A stretch of 62,087 nt of DNA from Pseudomonadota bacterium (GCA_025356815.1 JANXQL010000067.1:1-62087), one strand, 5' to 3'; shown: positions 1 to 9,026, numbered from the stretch's first letter. Translations and numbers: made by a program. Notes: generated from the letters alone by a model not told the origin.

Positions 1-1
1 C

Positions 2-2008
2 TCACTGATTTATGACGTGTAAGCCAATGCCAATGACGGGATCAGGAAATCGTCCAGAATCAAACGATTGCAGGAGCAGCCCTCTATGATTCATGGTGTT
101 TCCTACCGTTACTTTTGGCAAGGAAAACGAAGGAACCCCGATCAGCGCCGCCAGCGGCGGCAGTACCAGCGAGGCGGAATACGGCCGGCCCATGGCCGGA
201 TCACGCGCTGCGACGACTTCGCCGCGGTTGCCGACGTTGCTGCCGCCATAGCGGGTCGCGTCGGTGTTCAACTGCTCTCGCCAGCGGCCGCCGCTCGGCA
301 ACCCGACGCGCACGCCGTGGCGGGGCACCGGCGTTGCGTTGAGCAGCACGATGGCGACCGCCTCCCCCAGGCGACGCTCGAAGGCATAGATCGAGCGCAG
401 ACGGTCGTCGGCGTCGAGCCAGGCGAGGCTGCCGCCGTCGCCTTGCAGCGCCGGCGTGTGCCGGTAGAGCGCGTTCAGGTCGCCGACCAGACGCGCGACG
501 CTCCGGCCTGCGTCGTCGGCCGCGTCCGGCAGCGCTCGCCGATGGTCCCATTCGCTCGCCTGTGCGAACTCACCCCCCATGAACAGCAGCTTCGCGCCGG
601 GATGGGTCCACTGCCACGCGTACAGCAAGCGCAGGTTCGCGTGCCGTTGCCAGGGGTCACCGGGCATGCGGCCGACGAGCGAGCCCTTGCGGTGCACGAC
701 CTCGTCGTGCGACAGCGGCAGCAGGTAGCGCTCGCTCGCGGCATAGCGGGTCGCGTGCACCAGCGCGTCGTGATGGTGGCGACGAAACAGCGGGTCGAGC
801 GCGAAGTAACCGAGCGAGTCGTGCATCCAGCCGAGGCTCCACTTGGCGTCGAACCCCAGCCCCCCGTCCGCGACCGGCGCGGTCGTGCCGGGGCGGATTG
901 ACGAGTCCTCGGCATGCAGCATCACGCCTGCAAATCGCGCCTGCACCAGCTGCGTCAGCGCCTGCAGGAACTCGACCGCGCGGTGGTTCAGGTTGCCGCC
1001 ATCGGCGGCGGCCAGCCACTCGCCCGGTTCACGCTGATAGTCGAGGTAGAGCATCGATGCGACCGCATCGACGCGCAGTCCGTCGATGTGGAACTGCTCG
1101 AGCCAGTAGCGTGCGCTCGACAGCAGAAACGCGTGGACCTCGGGCCGCTCGAAATCGAAGGCGAGCGCGCCCCAGCGACGATGCTCGCCGCGCCGAGGAT
1201 CGGGATGTTCGTACAGCGGCGCGCCGTCGAAGCGCGCCAGCGCCTCCGGGTCGGTCGCAAAGTGCCCGGGGACCCAGTCCAGGATGACGCCCAGACCCGC
1301 CGCGTGCAGGCGGTCGACGAAGGCGCGCAGATCGTCGGGCGTGCCGTGGCGCGCGGTGGGTGCGAAGTAGCTGCTCACCTGGTAGCCCCACGAGGCCGAA
1401 TGCGGATGCTCCATGACCGGCAGCAGCTCGACGTGGGTAAAGCCCAGCGGCACCACGTGGGCGATGATGCGTTCGGCCAGCTCGCGGTAGTCGAGCGGGG
1501 CACCCTCGCGCTGCGCGAACGAGCCCAGGTGCAGCTCGTAGACGGCGGTGGGCTGGCGGGCGTCGCGCGCCGCGCGCGCGTCGATCCAGGCGGCGTCCGT
1601 CCACGGGTAGGCGCGCGATGCCGGCGCGATCGCCCGCCAGCCCGGCCGCGGTTCCAGCTGGCGGGCATAGGGGTCGGTCTTGAGGACGCGGCCCGTCGAG
1701 GACACCACCGCATAGCGATAGGCAGAGCCGGCCGACAGTCCCGGCACGAACAGCTCCCAGGCGCCTGCATCCCGCGTCGGGCGCATCGGCAGCTGGGTGT
1801 TGTCGAGCACCAGCGCCAGGGCCTGCGCCCGCGGCGCCCAGACGGTGAAGCGCAACCCGTCGATGCCGTCGTGGCGCTCCTCGAACGCGCCGTAGAGCCC
1901 ATGCAGGTCGCTCGCGACGCCACGCGCCTGGCCCTGCAGCGCGCCGGCTGGGACCAGCAGCTCGAAGGCGTACGGATCCGAGCCGCTCGTGGGCGTGGCC
2001 CGCCGCAT
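2..2008 (-). CDS. glgB: 1,4-alpha-glucan branching enzyme, main reading frame (N-terminus out of frame)
   Basis: Glycogen branching enzyme of the GH13 family, which moves alpha-1,4 chain segments to alpha-1,6 branch points in the cytoplasm. This frame carries the CBM48-like segment (DPYAF, then GLRFTVWAPRA), the GH13 barrel with the nucleophile region GLRVDAVASML, the acid/base segment AEDSS, the conserved LPLSHDEVVH and GGEFAQ, and the all-beta C-terminal domain. The ATG at 2008 is unlikely to be the true start, because the family's N1 domain lies just upstream in another frame (see 1979-2300). After PPLAALI, where the family normally ends, about 45 residues of unfamiliar sequence run to the TGA at 2-4. 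The gene is divergent from glgC. Confidence 0.9.
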   Translation of the reverse strand: MRRATPTSGSDPYAFELLVPAGALQGQARGVASDLHGLYGAFEERHDGIDGLRFTVWAPRAQALALVLDNTQLPMRPTRDAGAWELFVPGLSAGSAYRYAVVSSTGRVLKTDPYARQLEPRPGWRAIAPASRAYPWTDAAWIDARAARDARQPTAVYELHLGSFAQREGAPLDYRELAERIIAHVVPLGFTHVELLPVMEHPHSASWGYQVSSYFAPTARHGTPDDLRAFVDRLHAAGLGVILDWVPGHFATDPEALARFDGAPLYEHPDPRRGEHRRWGALAFDFERPEVHAFLLSSARYWLEQFHIDGLRVDAVASMLYLDYQREPGEWLAAADGGNLNHRAVEFLQALTQLVQARFAGVMLHAEDSSIRPGTTAPVADGGLGFDAKWSLGWMHDSLGYFALDPLFRRHHHDALVHATRYAASERYLLPLSHDEVVHRKGSLVGRMPGDPWQRHANLRLLYAWQWTHPGAKLLFMGGEFAQASEWDHRRALPDAADDAGRSVARLVGDLNALYRHTPALQGDGGSLAWLDADDRLRSIYAFERRLGEAVAIVLLNATPVPRHGVRVGLPSGGRWREQLNTDATRYGGSNVGNRGEVVAARDPAMGRPYSASLVLPPLAALIGVPSFSLPKVTVGNTMNHRGLLLQSFDSGRFPDPVIGIGLHVINQ

Positions 2009-2300
2009 CGCGCCAGTGCAGGCGCCAGCGGTCGGCCGGGGGCTCGATCCCCGCCCAACCGTAGACAGGGCCCGAGCCGATGCGGGTCAACGCCCTTCCG
2101 TCGGCCCAGGCCCGGGTCGCGCCGGGCAGCCAGGTCAGCAGCACCCAGTGATCCTGTGCGCGATGCAGGCCCAGCAGGCGCGTCGGGTCGCCGTGCGCGA
2201 GCGTGGCGAGCGCGCGCAGATCGGGGACGCGGCGGGCAAGGAAGGTCTGGAGGAGGGCGTTCAATCGATGATGGGCGCGGTTGCAGCGCTGCCGATGCAC
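1979..2300 (-). other. glgB: glgB N1 domain in a shifted frame (apparent +1 frameshift)
   Basis: From the ATG at 2300 the reverse strand encodes about 105 residues that look like the GlgB N1 domain: an HGDPTRLLGLH motif, then VLLTWLPGATRAW and GWAGIEPPADRWRLHW. The segment ends in HAHERL, exactly where DPYAF begins in the main frame. Removing one G of the GG at 1978-1979 would join the two into one protein of the usual branching-enzyme length (about 750 residues). This is either a real inactivating or polymorphic mutation or a one-base sequencing or assembly error. The frame change and the domain match are seen directly; the cause is unknown. Confidence 0.7.
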
Positions 2301-2308
2301 GGTAACAT
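2281..2308 (+). promoter_or_regulatory. Possible sigma70 promoter of glgC
   Basis: TTGCAG at 2281-2286 and TAACAT at 2303-2308 are 16 bp apart, 27 bp before the glgC start. The match is moderate. The site lies over the beginning of the divergent glgB N1 segment, so the two genes share a very short control region. Confidence 0.35.
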
Positions 2309-2334
2309 AGCCTTACGAACACTCAGGAAGATCC

Positions 2335-3606
2335 ATGAGCGCAAAGGCCCCGCTAGGCAATTCCGGTCGTTATGTCAGTCGCCTCACGAGCGGGACGCTC
2401 GCCATCATCATGGCGGGCGGCCGCGGCGAGCGGCTCAAGCAGCTGACCACCAGTCGCGCCAAGCCCGCGACGCCGTTCGGCGGCAAGTTCCGCATCATCG
2501 ACTTCGTACTGTCCAACTGCGTCAATTCCGGCATCCGCCAGATCGCGGTGCTGACCCAGTACAAGGCGCAATCGCTGATCGAGCACGTGCAGCGCGGCTG
2601 GGGGTACCTCCGCGGCGAGTTCGGCGAGTTCGTGACGGTGATTCCCGCCCAGCAGCAGGTGGGCCCGCACTGGTACCAGGGCACGGCCGACGCCGTTTTC
2701 CAGAACCTCGACTACATCCGCGTGCACCACCCGAAGTACGTGCTGGTGCTTGCGGGCGACCACATCTACACGATGGACTACGGCCCGATGATCGCGTCCC
2801 ACGTGGAGAAGAACGCCGACATCTCCATCGGCGTTGTCGAGGTGCCGGTTGCGCTTGCGCGTGAGTACGGCGTGCTGTCGGTCACGGAGGCGCATCGCGT
2901 GGTGCGCTTCGCCGAGAAGCCCGCCAACCCCGAGACCATCCCCGGCCGGCCGGATACCGCGCTCGCCTCGATGGGTATCTACATCTTCAACGCCGACCTG
3001 CTCGAGCGGCTGCTGACCGAGGATGCCGCGAGCGCCGAATCGCAGCACGACTTTGGCAAGAACATCATCCCCGCCGCGCTCAGCCAGCTGCGCGTCTACG
3101 CCTACGCGTTCCAGGACGTGCGCACGCGGGCGCAGGCGTACTGGCGCGACGTCGGAACGCTGGACGCGTACTACGAGGCGAACATGGAGCTCGTCTACGT
3201 GCGGCCCGAGCTCAACATCTACGATGAAGAGTGGCCGATCTGGACCTACCAGCTGCAGCGCCCGCCGGCGAAGTTCATCCTCGACGACCACGCTGGACGG
3301 CGCGGCATGGCGGTCAACTCGATGGTGGCCGGCGGCTGCATCATCTCGGGCGCGACGGTGCGCGAGTCGCTGCTGTTCTCCGATGTGCGCGTCGACGAGC
3401 GCTCGGTCGTGCATGGCACCGTCGTGCTGCCCAGCGTGCGGATCGGCAAGAACTGCCAGATCCAGCGTGCGATCCTCGACGAGGGCTGCATCGTGCCGGA
3501 CGGCATGCAGATCGGCGTCGATCGCGACGAGGATACGCGGCGCTTCGAGGTCACCGAGAAGGGCGTCGTGCTGGTCACGCCGCAGATGCTGCGGGCGCTC
3601 GCCTGA
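2335..3606 (+). CDS. glgC: Glucose-1-phosphate adenylyltransferase (ADP-glucose pyrophosphorylase)
   Basis: Makes ADP-glucose from glucose-1-phosphate and ATP, the committed step of bacterial glycogen synthesis. The 423 residues fit the family. The nucleotide-binding loop AGGRGERL (27-34) is followed by [18 protein letters not shown], then [13 protein letters not shown] and the sugar-phosphate region FAEKP. A left-handed beta-helix forms the C-terminus (repeats such as [20 protein letters not shown]). The ATG at 2335 follows CAGGAAG as a ribosome-binding site. It is divergent from glgB and followed 116 bp later by malQ, so it forms the forward arm of a glycogen locus. The family is normally allosterically controlled by sugar phosphates; effector specificity cannot be read here. 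Confidence 0.97.
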   Translation: MSAKAPLGNSGRYVSRLTSGTLAIIMAGGRGERLKQLTTSRAKPATPFGGKFRIIDFVLSNCVNSGIRQIAVLTQYKAQSLIEHVQRGWGYLRGEFGEFVTVIPAQQQVGPHWYQGTADAVFQNLDYIRVHHPKYVLVLAGDHIYTMDYGPMIASHVEKNADISIGVVEVPVALAREYGVLSVTEAHRVVRFAEKPANPETIPGRPDTALASMGIYIFNADLLERLLTEDAASAESQHDFGKNIIPAALSQLRVYAYAFQDVRTRAQAYWRDVGTLDAYYEANMELVYVRPELNIYDEEWPIWTYQLQRPPAKFILDDHAGRRGMAVNSMVAGGCIISGATVRESLLFSDVRVDERSVVHGTVVLPSVRIGKNCQIQRAILDEGCIVPDGMQIGVDRDEDTRRFEVTEKGVVLVTPQMLRALA

Positions 3607-3722
3607 TGGGACGCCTGCGCGTGTCCGTGGTCGCCCGCCGGGCCGGCCAGAATTCATAAGGGACGCGTCATGGGGTCGTACCGGACGGACCGGCGGCATC
3701 GCCGCGGCAGGGCGGGCGGCGC

Positions 3723-5189
3723 GTGAGCGAACTCAGCGTGCTGCAGGTGTTCGACCGCCGCCGGGCGGGCGTGCTGCTGCACCCGACATCGCTGCCGGAC
3801 TCGACCCACGGCGCACTCGGCCAGGCAGCGCGCAGCTTCGTCGACTGGCTGGTCGCGGGCGGCTTTTCGGTGTGGCAGTTCCTGCCGCTGGGACCGGTCG
3901 GCGACGACCGCTCGCCGTATTTCGCGCGCTCCAACCATGCGGGTGATCCGGGGCTGATCGACCTTGCGACGCTCGCCTCGACCGGGCTGATCGACGCGGC
4001 GAGCCTCGGCCATGCGCGGCGTGCGGCGCTGCTGTCGGCGGCGAGCACGGCGCTGCACGCGCGCCCGGGTGCGGCGCGCGATGCGTTCCACGCTTTCCAG
4101 CGCGACAGTGCGCATTGGCTGCCCGACTACGGACTTTTCAGCGCGATTCAGCAGCGCGAGAGTGGCCGACCGTGGTGGGAGTGGCCCGCGCCGCTGCGCA
4201 GCCGCGAGCCCTCGGCACTCGCGCGGGCGCGTCGCGAGCTTGCCGGGGTGATCGCCGAGGTCGAGGCCTGCCAGTACTTCTTCCACGCGCAGTGGAAGGC
4301 ACTGCGCGCTTATGCCGCGAGCCACGGCGTGCGCCTGTTCGGCGACGTGCCGATCTACCTCGCGCCGGACAGCGTGGAGGTGTGGGCGCATCCGGAGCTG
4401 TTCCAGCTCGATGCCAGCGGTCGGCCGACGGCGGTGGCCGGCGTGCCGCCCGACTACTTCTCCGCCGACGGCCAACTGTGGGGCAATCCGCTGTATCGCT
4501 GGGAGGCGCACCTCGAGACGGGCTTTGCCTGGTGGCTGGAGCGGCTGCAGGCACAGTTCGACCTGTTCGATCTGGTGCGCATCGACCACTTCCGGGGCCT
4601 CGAGGCCTATTGGGCGGTGCCCTGGGGTGCGCCGACTGCGGCGACCGGCGAGTGGCGCAAGGCGCCGGGTCACGCGCTGCTGGCGGCGGCGCTGCGAACG
4701 TTCGGCAGCCTCGCGGTGGTCGCCGAGGACCTCGGCGTGATCACCCCCGAGGTCGAGGCGCTGCGCGACGCGTTCGCGCTGCCCGGCATGCGCATCGCCC
4801 AGTTCGGCTTCGACGGCGACCAGCGCAACGTGCACGTGCCGCACAACTGGGTCGCCCGCAGCGTGGCCTACACCGGCACGCACGACAACGACACGACGGC
4901 CGGTTGGCTTGAGTCCCTCGACGCAGGCGGGCGGAAGTTCGTCGCCGACTATGTCGGTGCGGCGGCGCCGGAAGGCACGGTCGGCGCGCTGAACCGCACG
5001 GTGCTCGCCTCGGTCGCGGTGCTTGCGATCGTGCCGATGCAGGACCTGCTGGGTCTCGGCACCGAAGCACGCATGAACCTGCCGGGCACGACCGAGGGCA
5101 ACTGGGGCTGGCGCTTCGGCTGGGGCGACGTGCCGGACTTGCTCGGCGCGCGCTGCCGCTACTGGAACCAGCTGTATGGACGTCTCTAA
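3723..5189 (+). CDS. malQ: 4-alpha-glucanotransferase (amylomaltase, GH77)
   Basis: Cytoplasmic disproportionating enzyme that transfers alpha-1,4-glucan segments between maltodextrins. Its 488 residues are usual for the short bacterial form without an N-terminal extension. GH77 landmarks: GVLLHPTSLPD near the start, FGDVPIYLAPDS (207-218), nucleophile Asp288 in VRIDHFRG, acid/base Glu335 in AEDLGVITP, and Asp388 in THDNDTTAGW. The GTG at 3723 follows a GGGCGGGCGG purine stretch and sets the conserved N-terminus. Placed between glgC and the other glycogen genes, it most likely trims or recycles short glucans during glycogen turnover. Confidence 0.95.
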   Translation: MSELSVLQVFDRRRAGVLLHPTSLPDSTHGALGQAARSFVDWLVAGGFSVWQFLPLGPVGDDRSPYFARSNHAGDPGLIDLATLASTGLIDAASLGHARRAALLSAASTALHARPGAARDAFHAFQRDSAHWLPDYGLFSAIQQRESGRPWWEWPAPLRSREPSALARARRELAGVIAEVEACQYFFHAQWKALRAYAASHGVRLFGDVPIYLAPDSVEVWAHPELFQLDASGRPTAVAGVPPDYFSADGQLWGNPLYRWEAHLETGFAWWLERLQAQFDLFDLVRIDHFRGLEAYWAVPWGAPTAATGEWRKAPGHALLAAALRTFGSLAVVAEDLGVITPEVEALRDAFALPGMRIAQFGFDGDQRNVHVPHNWVARSVAYTGTHDNDTTAGWLESLDAGGRKFVADYVGAAAPEGTVGALNRTVLASVAVLAIVPMQDLLGLGTEARMNLPGTTEGNWGWRFGWGDVPDLLGARCRYWNQLYGRL

Positions 5190-5245
5190 GTTGCAACTGA
5201 CCACGTGATCGTCGCGGCGTGCCGCCGCAGGGGAGCTTCACGGTG

Positions 5246-5719
5246 ATGAGCATCGGCCCGGTCACACGCGTGCCACGCGCGGCAAGCGTCGTCGTCGCCC
5301 TGTTGCTGGCGGGCTGCGCGACGCTTGCGCCGCATTTCGAGAAGCCGCAGCTGACCGTCGCCTCGATCGAGATCAAGGAGGCGACGCTCGCCGAGCAGCG
5401 CTTTTCCGTGCGCATGCGCGTGCAGAACCCGAACAGCCGCGCCCTGCCGGTCGAGGGCATCAGCTACACGATCGAGCTCGCCGGCGAGGAGCTGGGCCGC
5501 GGCGTCACGGCCGACCGGTTCACGGTGCCGGCCTACGGGGAGGCGGAGTTCGAGATGTTCGTGACGACCAACCTCGCCTCGACCTTCTTCAAGGTGCTGC
5601 CACGCCTGAAGGACAGTGCGCATCCGGCCGAATACCGGCTGGTCGGCAAGGTGCACACGGGACTTGCCTTCCTGCGCACCATCCCGTTCGACGAGAAAGG
5701 CGTGTTCCCGGTGCGCTAG
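5246..5719 (+). CDS. LEA type 2 (WHy-domain) lipoprotein
   Basis: A 157-residue lipoprotein. The ATG at 5246 is preferred because AGGGGAG lies 11 bases upstream, and it gives a clean lipoprotein signal: basic start, hydrophobic VVVALLLAG, then cysteine in LLAGC. The mature part (KPQLTVASIEIKEATL, RMRVQNPNSRALPVEGI) has the beta-sandwich pattern of LEA_2/WHy proteins, including the N-P-N motif. Such proteins are linked to desiccation or stress tolerance, but their bacterial function is poorly known. It lies 56 bp after malQ and may be cotranscribed. The first of the 98-bp repeats begins 2 bp after its stop. Confidence 0.75.
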   Translation: MSIGPVTRVPRAASVVVALLLAGCATLAPHFEKPQLTVASIEIKEATLAEQRFSVRMRVQNPNSRALPVEGISYTIELAGEELGRGVTADRFTVPAYGEAEFEMFVTTNLASTFFKVLPRLKDSAHPAEYRLVGKVHTGLAFLRTIPFDEKGVFPVR

Positions 5720-5720
5720 T

Positions 5721-5818
5721 CTGGTGGGCATACCGCCGCCGCTGCACGCGCTGTCCTTAGCCTTGCGCGGACGGGGTGTCCGGCTCGGCGGCGCGTGTCG
5801 TGGCGATGACTCGTTCCC
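5721..5818 (+). repeat. 98-bp inverted repeat, left copy
   Basis: This segment matches the reverse complement of 7411-7508 over its whole length. The inner 59 bases differ at only three positions, and the outer part at several bases plus small indels. The pair brackets the Fic gene and its promoter. One frame of both copies reads ...RLGGACRGDDSFP, which suggests a dispersed GC-rich intergenic element rather than a gene. Confidence 0.85.
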
Positions 5819-5871
5819 GATCCTGAAGAATCGCCTCCAGGCTATGCTGCGTCTGCGGGATAATTCGATAC

Positions 5872-5892
5872 TAACCATCTAAATAACGGTTA
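5872..5892. promoter_or_regulatory. Possible operator of the Fic gene (TAACC-N11-GGTTA)
   Basis: A perfect 5-bp inverted repeat, TAACC and GGTTA separated by 11 bases, lies in the only AT-rich stretch between the left repeat and the Fic start at 5904. The Fic protein ends in a winged-helix-like domain, so autoregulation at this site is conceivable. No strong -35 hexamer was found. Confidence 0.3.
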
Positions 5893-5903
5893 ATATCCTA
5901 CAC

Positions 5904-7061
5904 ATGCTGTACTCGATTCCGCATCTGTCCGAGGAGTACCTGCAGGTCGTCGACGCGATCGACGACCTGCGGCGCCGCCTCAACTACTTCCTGCAGCAGC
6001 AGCCCCGGCGGTGGACCGGACTCCTGCGGCGGTCGACGTTCGCACGCGCGATCCAGGCCTCGAACAGCATCGAGGGCTACAACGTCACCGTCGACGATGC
6101 GATCGCGGCGGTCGAAGGCGAAGACCCGATCGATGAGCGCACCGAAGCCTGGCTCGCGGTGCAGGGTTACAGGAACGCGCTCTCCTACATCCTGCAGCTC
6201 GCGACCGATCCGTACTTCACGCACAACGAAGGGACGCTGCGCAGCCTGCACTACATGATGATGAGCTACGACCCGGGCCGGCGGCCGGGGCTCTGGCGCC
6301 CGGGTCCGATCTACGTTCGGCAGGAGCCTGCCGGCACGATCGTCTACGCGGGGCCCGCGGCCGAGACCGTGCCGCCGCTCGTAGCGGAACTCGTGACCGC
6401 GCTGAACGATACGACGCAGCTACCCGTCATGGTGCGCGCGGCGCTCGCACACCTTAACCTCGTGATGATCCACCCGTTCTCGGACGGCAATGGCCGCATG
6501 GCGCGCGCGCTGCAGACGCTCGTGCTCTCGCGCGAGGGACTGCTCGATCCGACGTTCTCGAGCATCGAGGAGTACCTCGGTCACAACACGCAGACGTACT
6601 ACGCGGTGCTCGCCGAAGTAGGGCAGGGGGCCTGGCATCCACAGCGCGATCCGCTCCCCTGGATCCGATTCTGTCTCACGGCGCACTACCGTCAGGCCGA
6701 GACGCTGCTGCGCCGGACCGGTGAGCAGGAGCGACTGTGGAATCTGCTCGAGGCCGAGCTTGCGCGTCGCGCGTTGAATGAAAGGCTGCTGATGGCGCTC
6801 AGCGACGCGGCCGTCGGCTATCGGGTGCGCAACGCGACCTATCGTCGTGCGGCGGACGTCTCGGAGGGTGTCGCGACCCGCGATCTTGCGCTCCTGGTCG
6901 AGCAGGGGATGCTCGTCGCGAAGGGCGAAAAACGCGGGCGTCATTACGTTGCGAGCGAATGGCTCCGCCAGGCGCAGGCGTCGATCCGGACAGCCAGGAT
7001 CGTCACGGACCCCTTCACCGGCGAGAAGGCGTCCACCGACCCGGCTCCAGGCTCCGCCTGA
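5904..7061 (+). CDS. Fic family protein (class II Fic, C-terminal winged helix)
   Basis: 385 residues with the Fic active site H190-PFSDGNGRMAR (190-201). The family transfers AMP or a similar group from a nucleotide to a target hydroxyl. The N-terminal half contains SNSIEG (53-58), the (S/T)xxxE(G/N) inhibitory motif that occludes ATP in class II Fic proteins. The order Fic_N region, Fic core, helical linker and a final winged-helix pattern (TRDLALLVEQGMLVAKGEKRGRHY, split in function near residues 325-350) matches the large DNA-binding Fic group. No separate antitoxin gene is present, as expected for class II. The gene sits inside the glycogen locus between two 98-bp inverted repeats, which suggests insertion. 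Confidence 0.93.
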   Translation: MLYSIPHLSEEYLQVVDAIDDLRRRLNYFLQQQPRRWTGLLRRSTFARAIQASNSIEGYNVTVDDAIAAVEGEDPIDERTEAWLAVQGYRNALSYILQLATDPYFTHNEGTLRSLHYMMMSYDPGRRPGLWRPGPIYVRQEPAGTIVYAGPAAETVPPLVAELVTALNDTTQLPVMVRAALAHLNLVMIHPFSDGNGRMARALQTLVLSREGLLDPTFSSIEEYLGHNTQTYYAVLAEVGQGAWHPQRDPLPWIRFCLTAHYRQAETLLRRTGEQERLWNLLEAELARRALNERLLMALSDAAVGYRVRNATYRRAADVSEGVATRDLALLVEQGMLVAKGEKRGRHYVASEWLRQAQASIRTARIVTDPFTGEKASTDPAPGSA

Positions 7062-7410
7062 TCCCTATAGTGGTGATGATGGGACAGGGCGCCCCGAGGC
7101 CTGATTGCCGGCGCTAACAGAACGTGGCGAAGCCGGAATTGCCCACCCGCTTGCTTCCGAGGGTCGGGCGGACGATCGCCAGGACCGCGAGCGCCAGGCA
7201 AGTCCCGGCGCAGGTCCTCAAGGTTGACTGCTGATGAGACTACGAACGCGCAGGGACGCGCTGACCCCGCTGCGACAGTTGCGCCAGCTTCAGGAGCTGC
7301 GGCCCAGTTTTCAGGCTTTGGGTATGTGGTGAGTGCAGGTGCGCTCACGACCGCGACGTCAACGCCGCGAAGAATATCCGGGCCGCGGGGGGGTGTCCCC
7401 CGTCCGTATA
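7062..7410. other. Gene-free stretch between fic and the right repeat
   Basis: About 350 bp with no recognisable gene on either strand. Open frames exist (for example 7224-7589 forward) but show no domain or motif, and they run into the repeat. The only structure seen is the small hairpin at 7386-7402. Confidence 0.5.
7386..7402. terminator. G/C hairpin beside the right repeat
   Basis: CGGGGG at 7386-7391 can pair with CCCCCG at 7397-7402 around a 5-base loop. There is no T tract, so a rho-independent terminator is doubtful. It abuts the inner end of the right-hand 98-bp repeat. Confidence 0.25.
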
Positions 7411-7508
7411 GGGGAACGAGTCATCGCCACGGCACGCGCCGCCGAGCCGGACACGTCGTCCGCGCAAGGCAGGGAACGCGCGTGCCGCGGCGGCGGCATG
7501 AGCACCAG
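7411..7508 (-). repeat. 98-bp inverted repeat, right copy
   Basis: Inverted partner of 5721-5818. It lies 50 bp past the stop codon of the reverse-strand glgA. The inner ends, closest to the Fic gene, are best conserved, and similarity fades outward around CTGGTG. Neither copy encodes a transposase. Confidence 0.85.
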
Positions 7509-7558
7509 CGGTACCCGTTATTTCGAAGCATTGCACTTGCGACGCGGACTGCGCGCCG

Positions 7559-9019
7559 TCAGGCGGGGCCCACCAATCGTGCGTACTGATCGACATAGAG
7601 CGCGCCCTGCCGCGTCCAGGAGTAGTCCTGACGCATCGCGTTCGCGACCAAGCGTGACCAGTGCGCGGGCTCCCCGTGCAGCCGGATGGCGTAGTCCAGC
7701 GCCCAACGCAGGCTCGCCGCCTCGTACTGGTCGAAGACGATACCGGTGCCGGTGCCGTCGTCGCGCGAGTAGTGCAGCACGGAGTCTGCGAGCCCGCCGG
7801 TGCGGCGCACGATCGGCACCGTGCCGTAGCGCAGGCTGTACATCTGGTTGAGTCCGCACGGCTCGTACTGCGAGGGCATCAGGAACGCGTCGGCGCCGGC
7901 CTCGACCCAGTGCGCGAGTTCCTCGCTGTAGCCGCGGTGAAAAAAAACCCGTGCGGGAAACTCAAGCGCGAGTCCCGCGAAGAAGTCCTCGTAGCGGGAC
8001 TCGCCGGTGCCGATCGCGACCAGCGCGCAATCGCCGCGCCTGACCAGTTCGGGCAGCACCGCGACCATCAGGTCGATGCCCTTCTGGCTGACCAGCCGGC
8101 TGACGAGGCCGATCAGCAGCGCGCCGTCCGAGACACTCAGCCCGACGCGGGCGGCGAGCGCGCGGCGCACCGCCGCCTTGCCGGCAAGGTTCGCGGCGTC
8201 GAAGCGCGCCGGCAGGTAAGGGTCGGTGGCCGGGTCCCATTCCTCGTAGTCGACGCCGTTGAGGATGCCGACGAGCCGGTCGCCGCGGGCGCGCAGGAAG
8301 CCGTCGAGTCCGGCGCCGTACTCGGGCGTGCAGATCTCCCGCGCGTAGGTCGGGCTCACCGTCGTCACGAGGTCGGCATAGCGGATGCCGTGCAGCAGCG
8401 TGTTGATCCGGCCGGCGGCGAGGTCCTCCTGGTGCAGCAGCCAGGAGGCATCGCCCAGGCCGAGCTCGGTCGCGTGCGCGGCGCCGAACACCCCCTGATA
8501 GCCGACGTTGTGGATCGTCAGCACCGAGCGGGTGGCCGCGAACAGCTGGTCCCACGCGTAGGTCGTCTTCAGCAGCAGCGGGCCGAAGGCGGTATGCCAG
8601 TCGTTGCAGTGCAGGATGTGCGGCGCGAAGCCCATGCGCTGCGTGCACTCGAGCGCGGCGCGGGTCAGCAGCAGGAAGCGGCGCGCCTCGTCGTCGGTCT
8701 CGGCGTAGATCGCCGGGTGATCGTACAGCGCGGGGCAGTCGATGAAGTACAGCGGCAGGTCGGAGCCTGGCGCCGTGCCGGTCAGCACGCGATAGCGGTA
8801 GTGGTGCTCGCCGAGGGTCATCTCGAGGTCCTGCAGGAACTCGACCGGCCAGGGCGCAAGCCCCGCGTCCGCGACCTGACGGTAGTACGGCATGAACACG
8901 CGCACGTCGTCGCCGCGGCGGTGCAGGTAGCGGGTCAGCGCCGTCGAGACATCCGCCAGTCCGCCGGTTTTGGCAAGCGGCGCATATTCGGCCGTGATGA
9001 ACAGGACGCGGTAGGGCAT
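7559..9019 (-). CDS. glgA: Glycogen synthase (ADP-glucose, GT5)
   Basis: Extends alpha-1,4-glucan chains from ADP-glucose in the cytoplasm. The 486 residues match the bacterial GT5 family. The ADP-glucose site KTGGLADV (17-24; most homologues have KTGGLGDV) lies in the first Rossmann domain, and the second has VSRLVSQKGIDL and the catalytic EPCGLNQMYSLRYGTVP with TGGLADSV. The start ATG at 9019 has no visible Shine-Dalgarno sequence but a perfect TATAAT ends 7 bases upstream. With glgC and glgB nearby it completes the classical synthesis pathway, although it is separated from them by the Fic insert. Confidence 0.97.
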   Translation of the reverse strand: MPYRVLFITAEYAPLAKTGGLADVSTALTRYLHRRGDDVRVFMPYYRQVADAGLAPWPVEFLQDLEMTLGEHHYRYRVLTGTAPGSDLPLYFIDCPALYDHPAIYAETDDEARRFLLLTRAALECTQRMGFAPHILHCNDWHTAFGPLLLKTTYAWDQLFAATRSVLTIHNVGYQGVFGAAHATELGLGDASWLLHQEDLAAGRINTLLHGIRYADLVTTVSPTYAREICTPEYGAGLDGFLRARGDRLVGILNGVDYEEWDPATDPYLPARFDAANLAGKAAVRRALAARVGLSVSDGALLIGLVSRLVSQKGIDLMVAVLPELVRRGDCALVAIGTGESRYEDFFAGLALEFPARVFFHRGYSEELAHWVEAGADAFLMPSQYEPCGLNQMYSLRYGTVPIVRRTGGLADSVLHYSRDDGTGTGIVFDQYEAASLRWALDYAIRLHGEPAHWSRLVANAMRQDYSWTRQGALYVDQYARLVGPA

Positions 9020-9026
9020 GGCGGGA

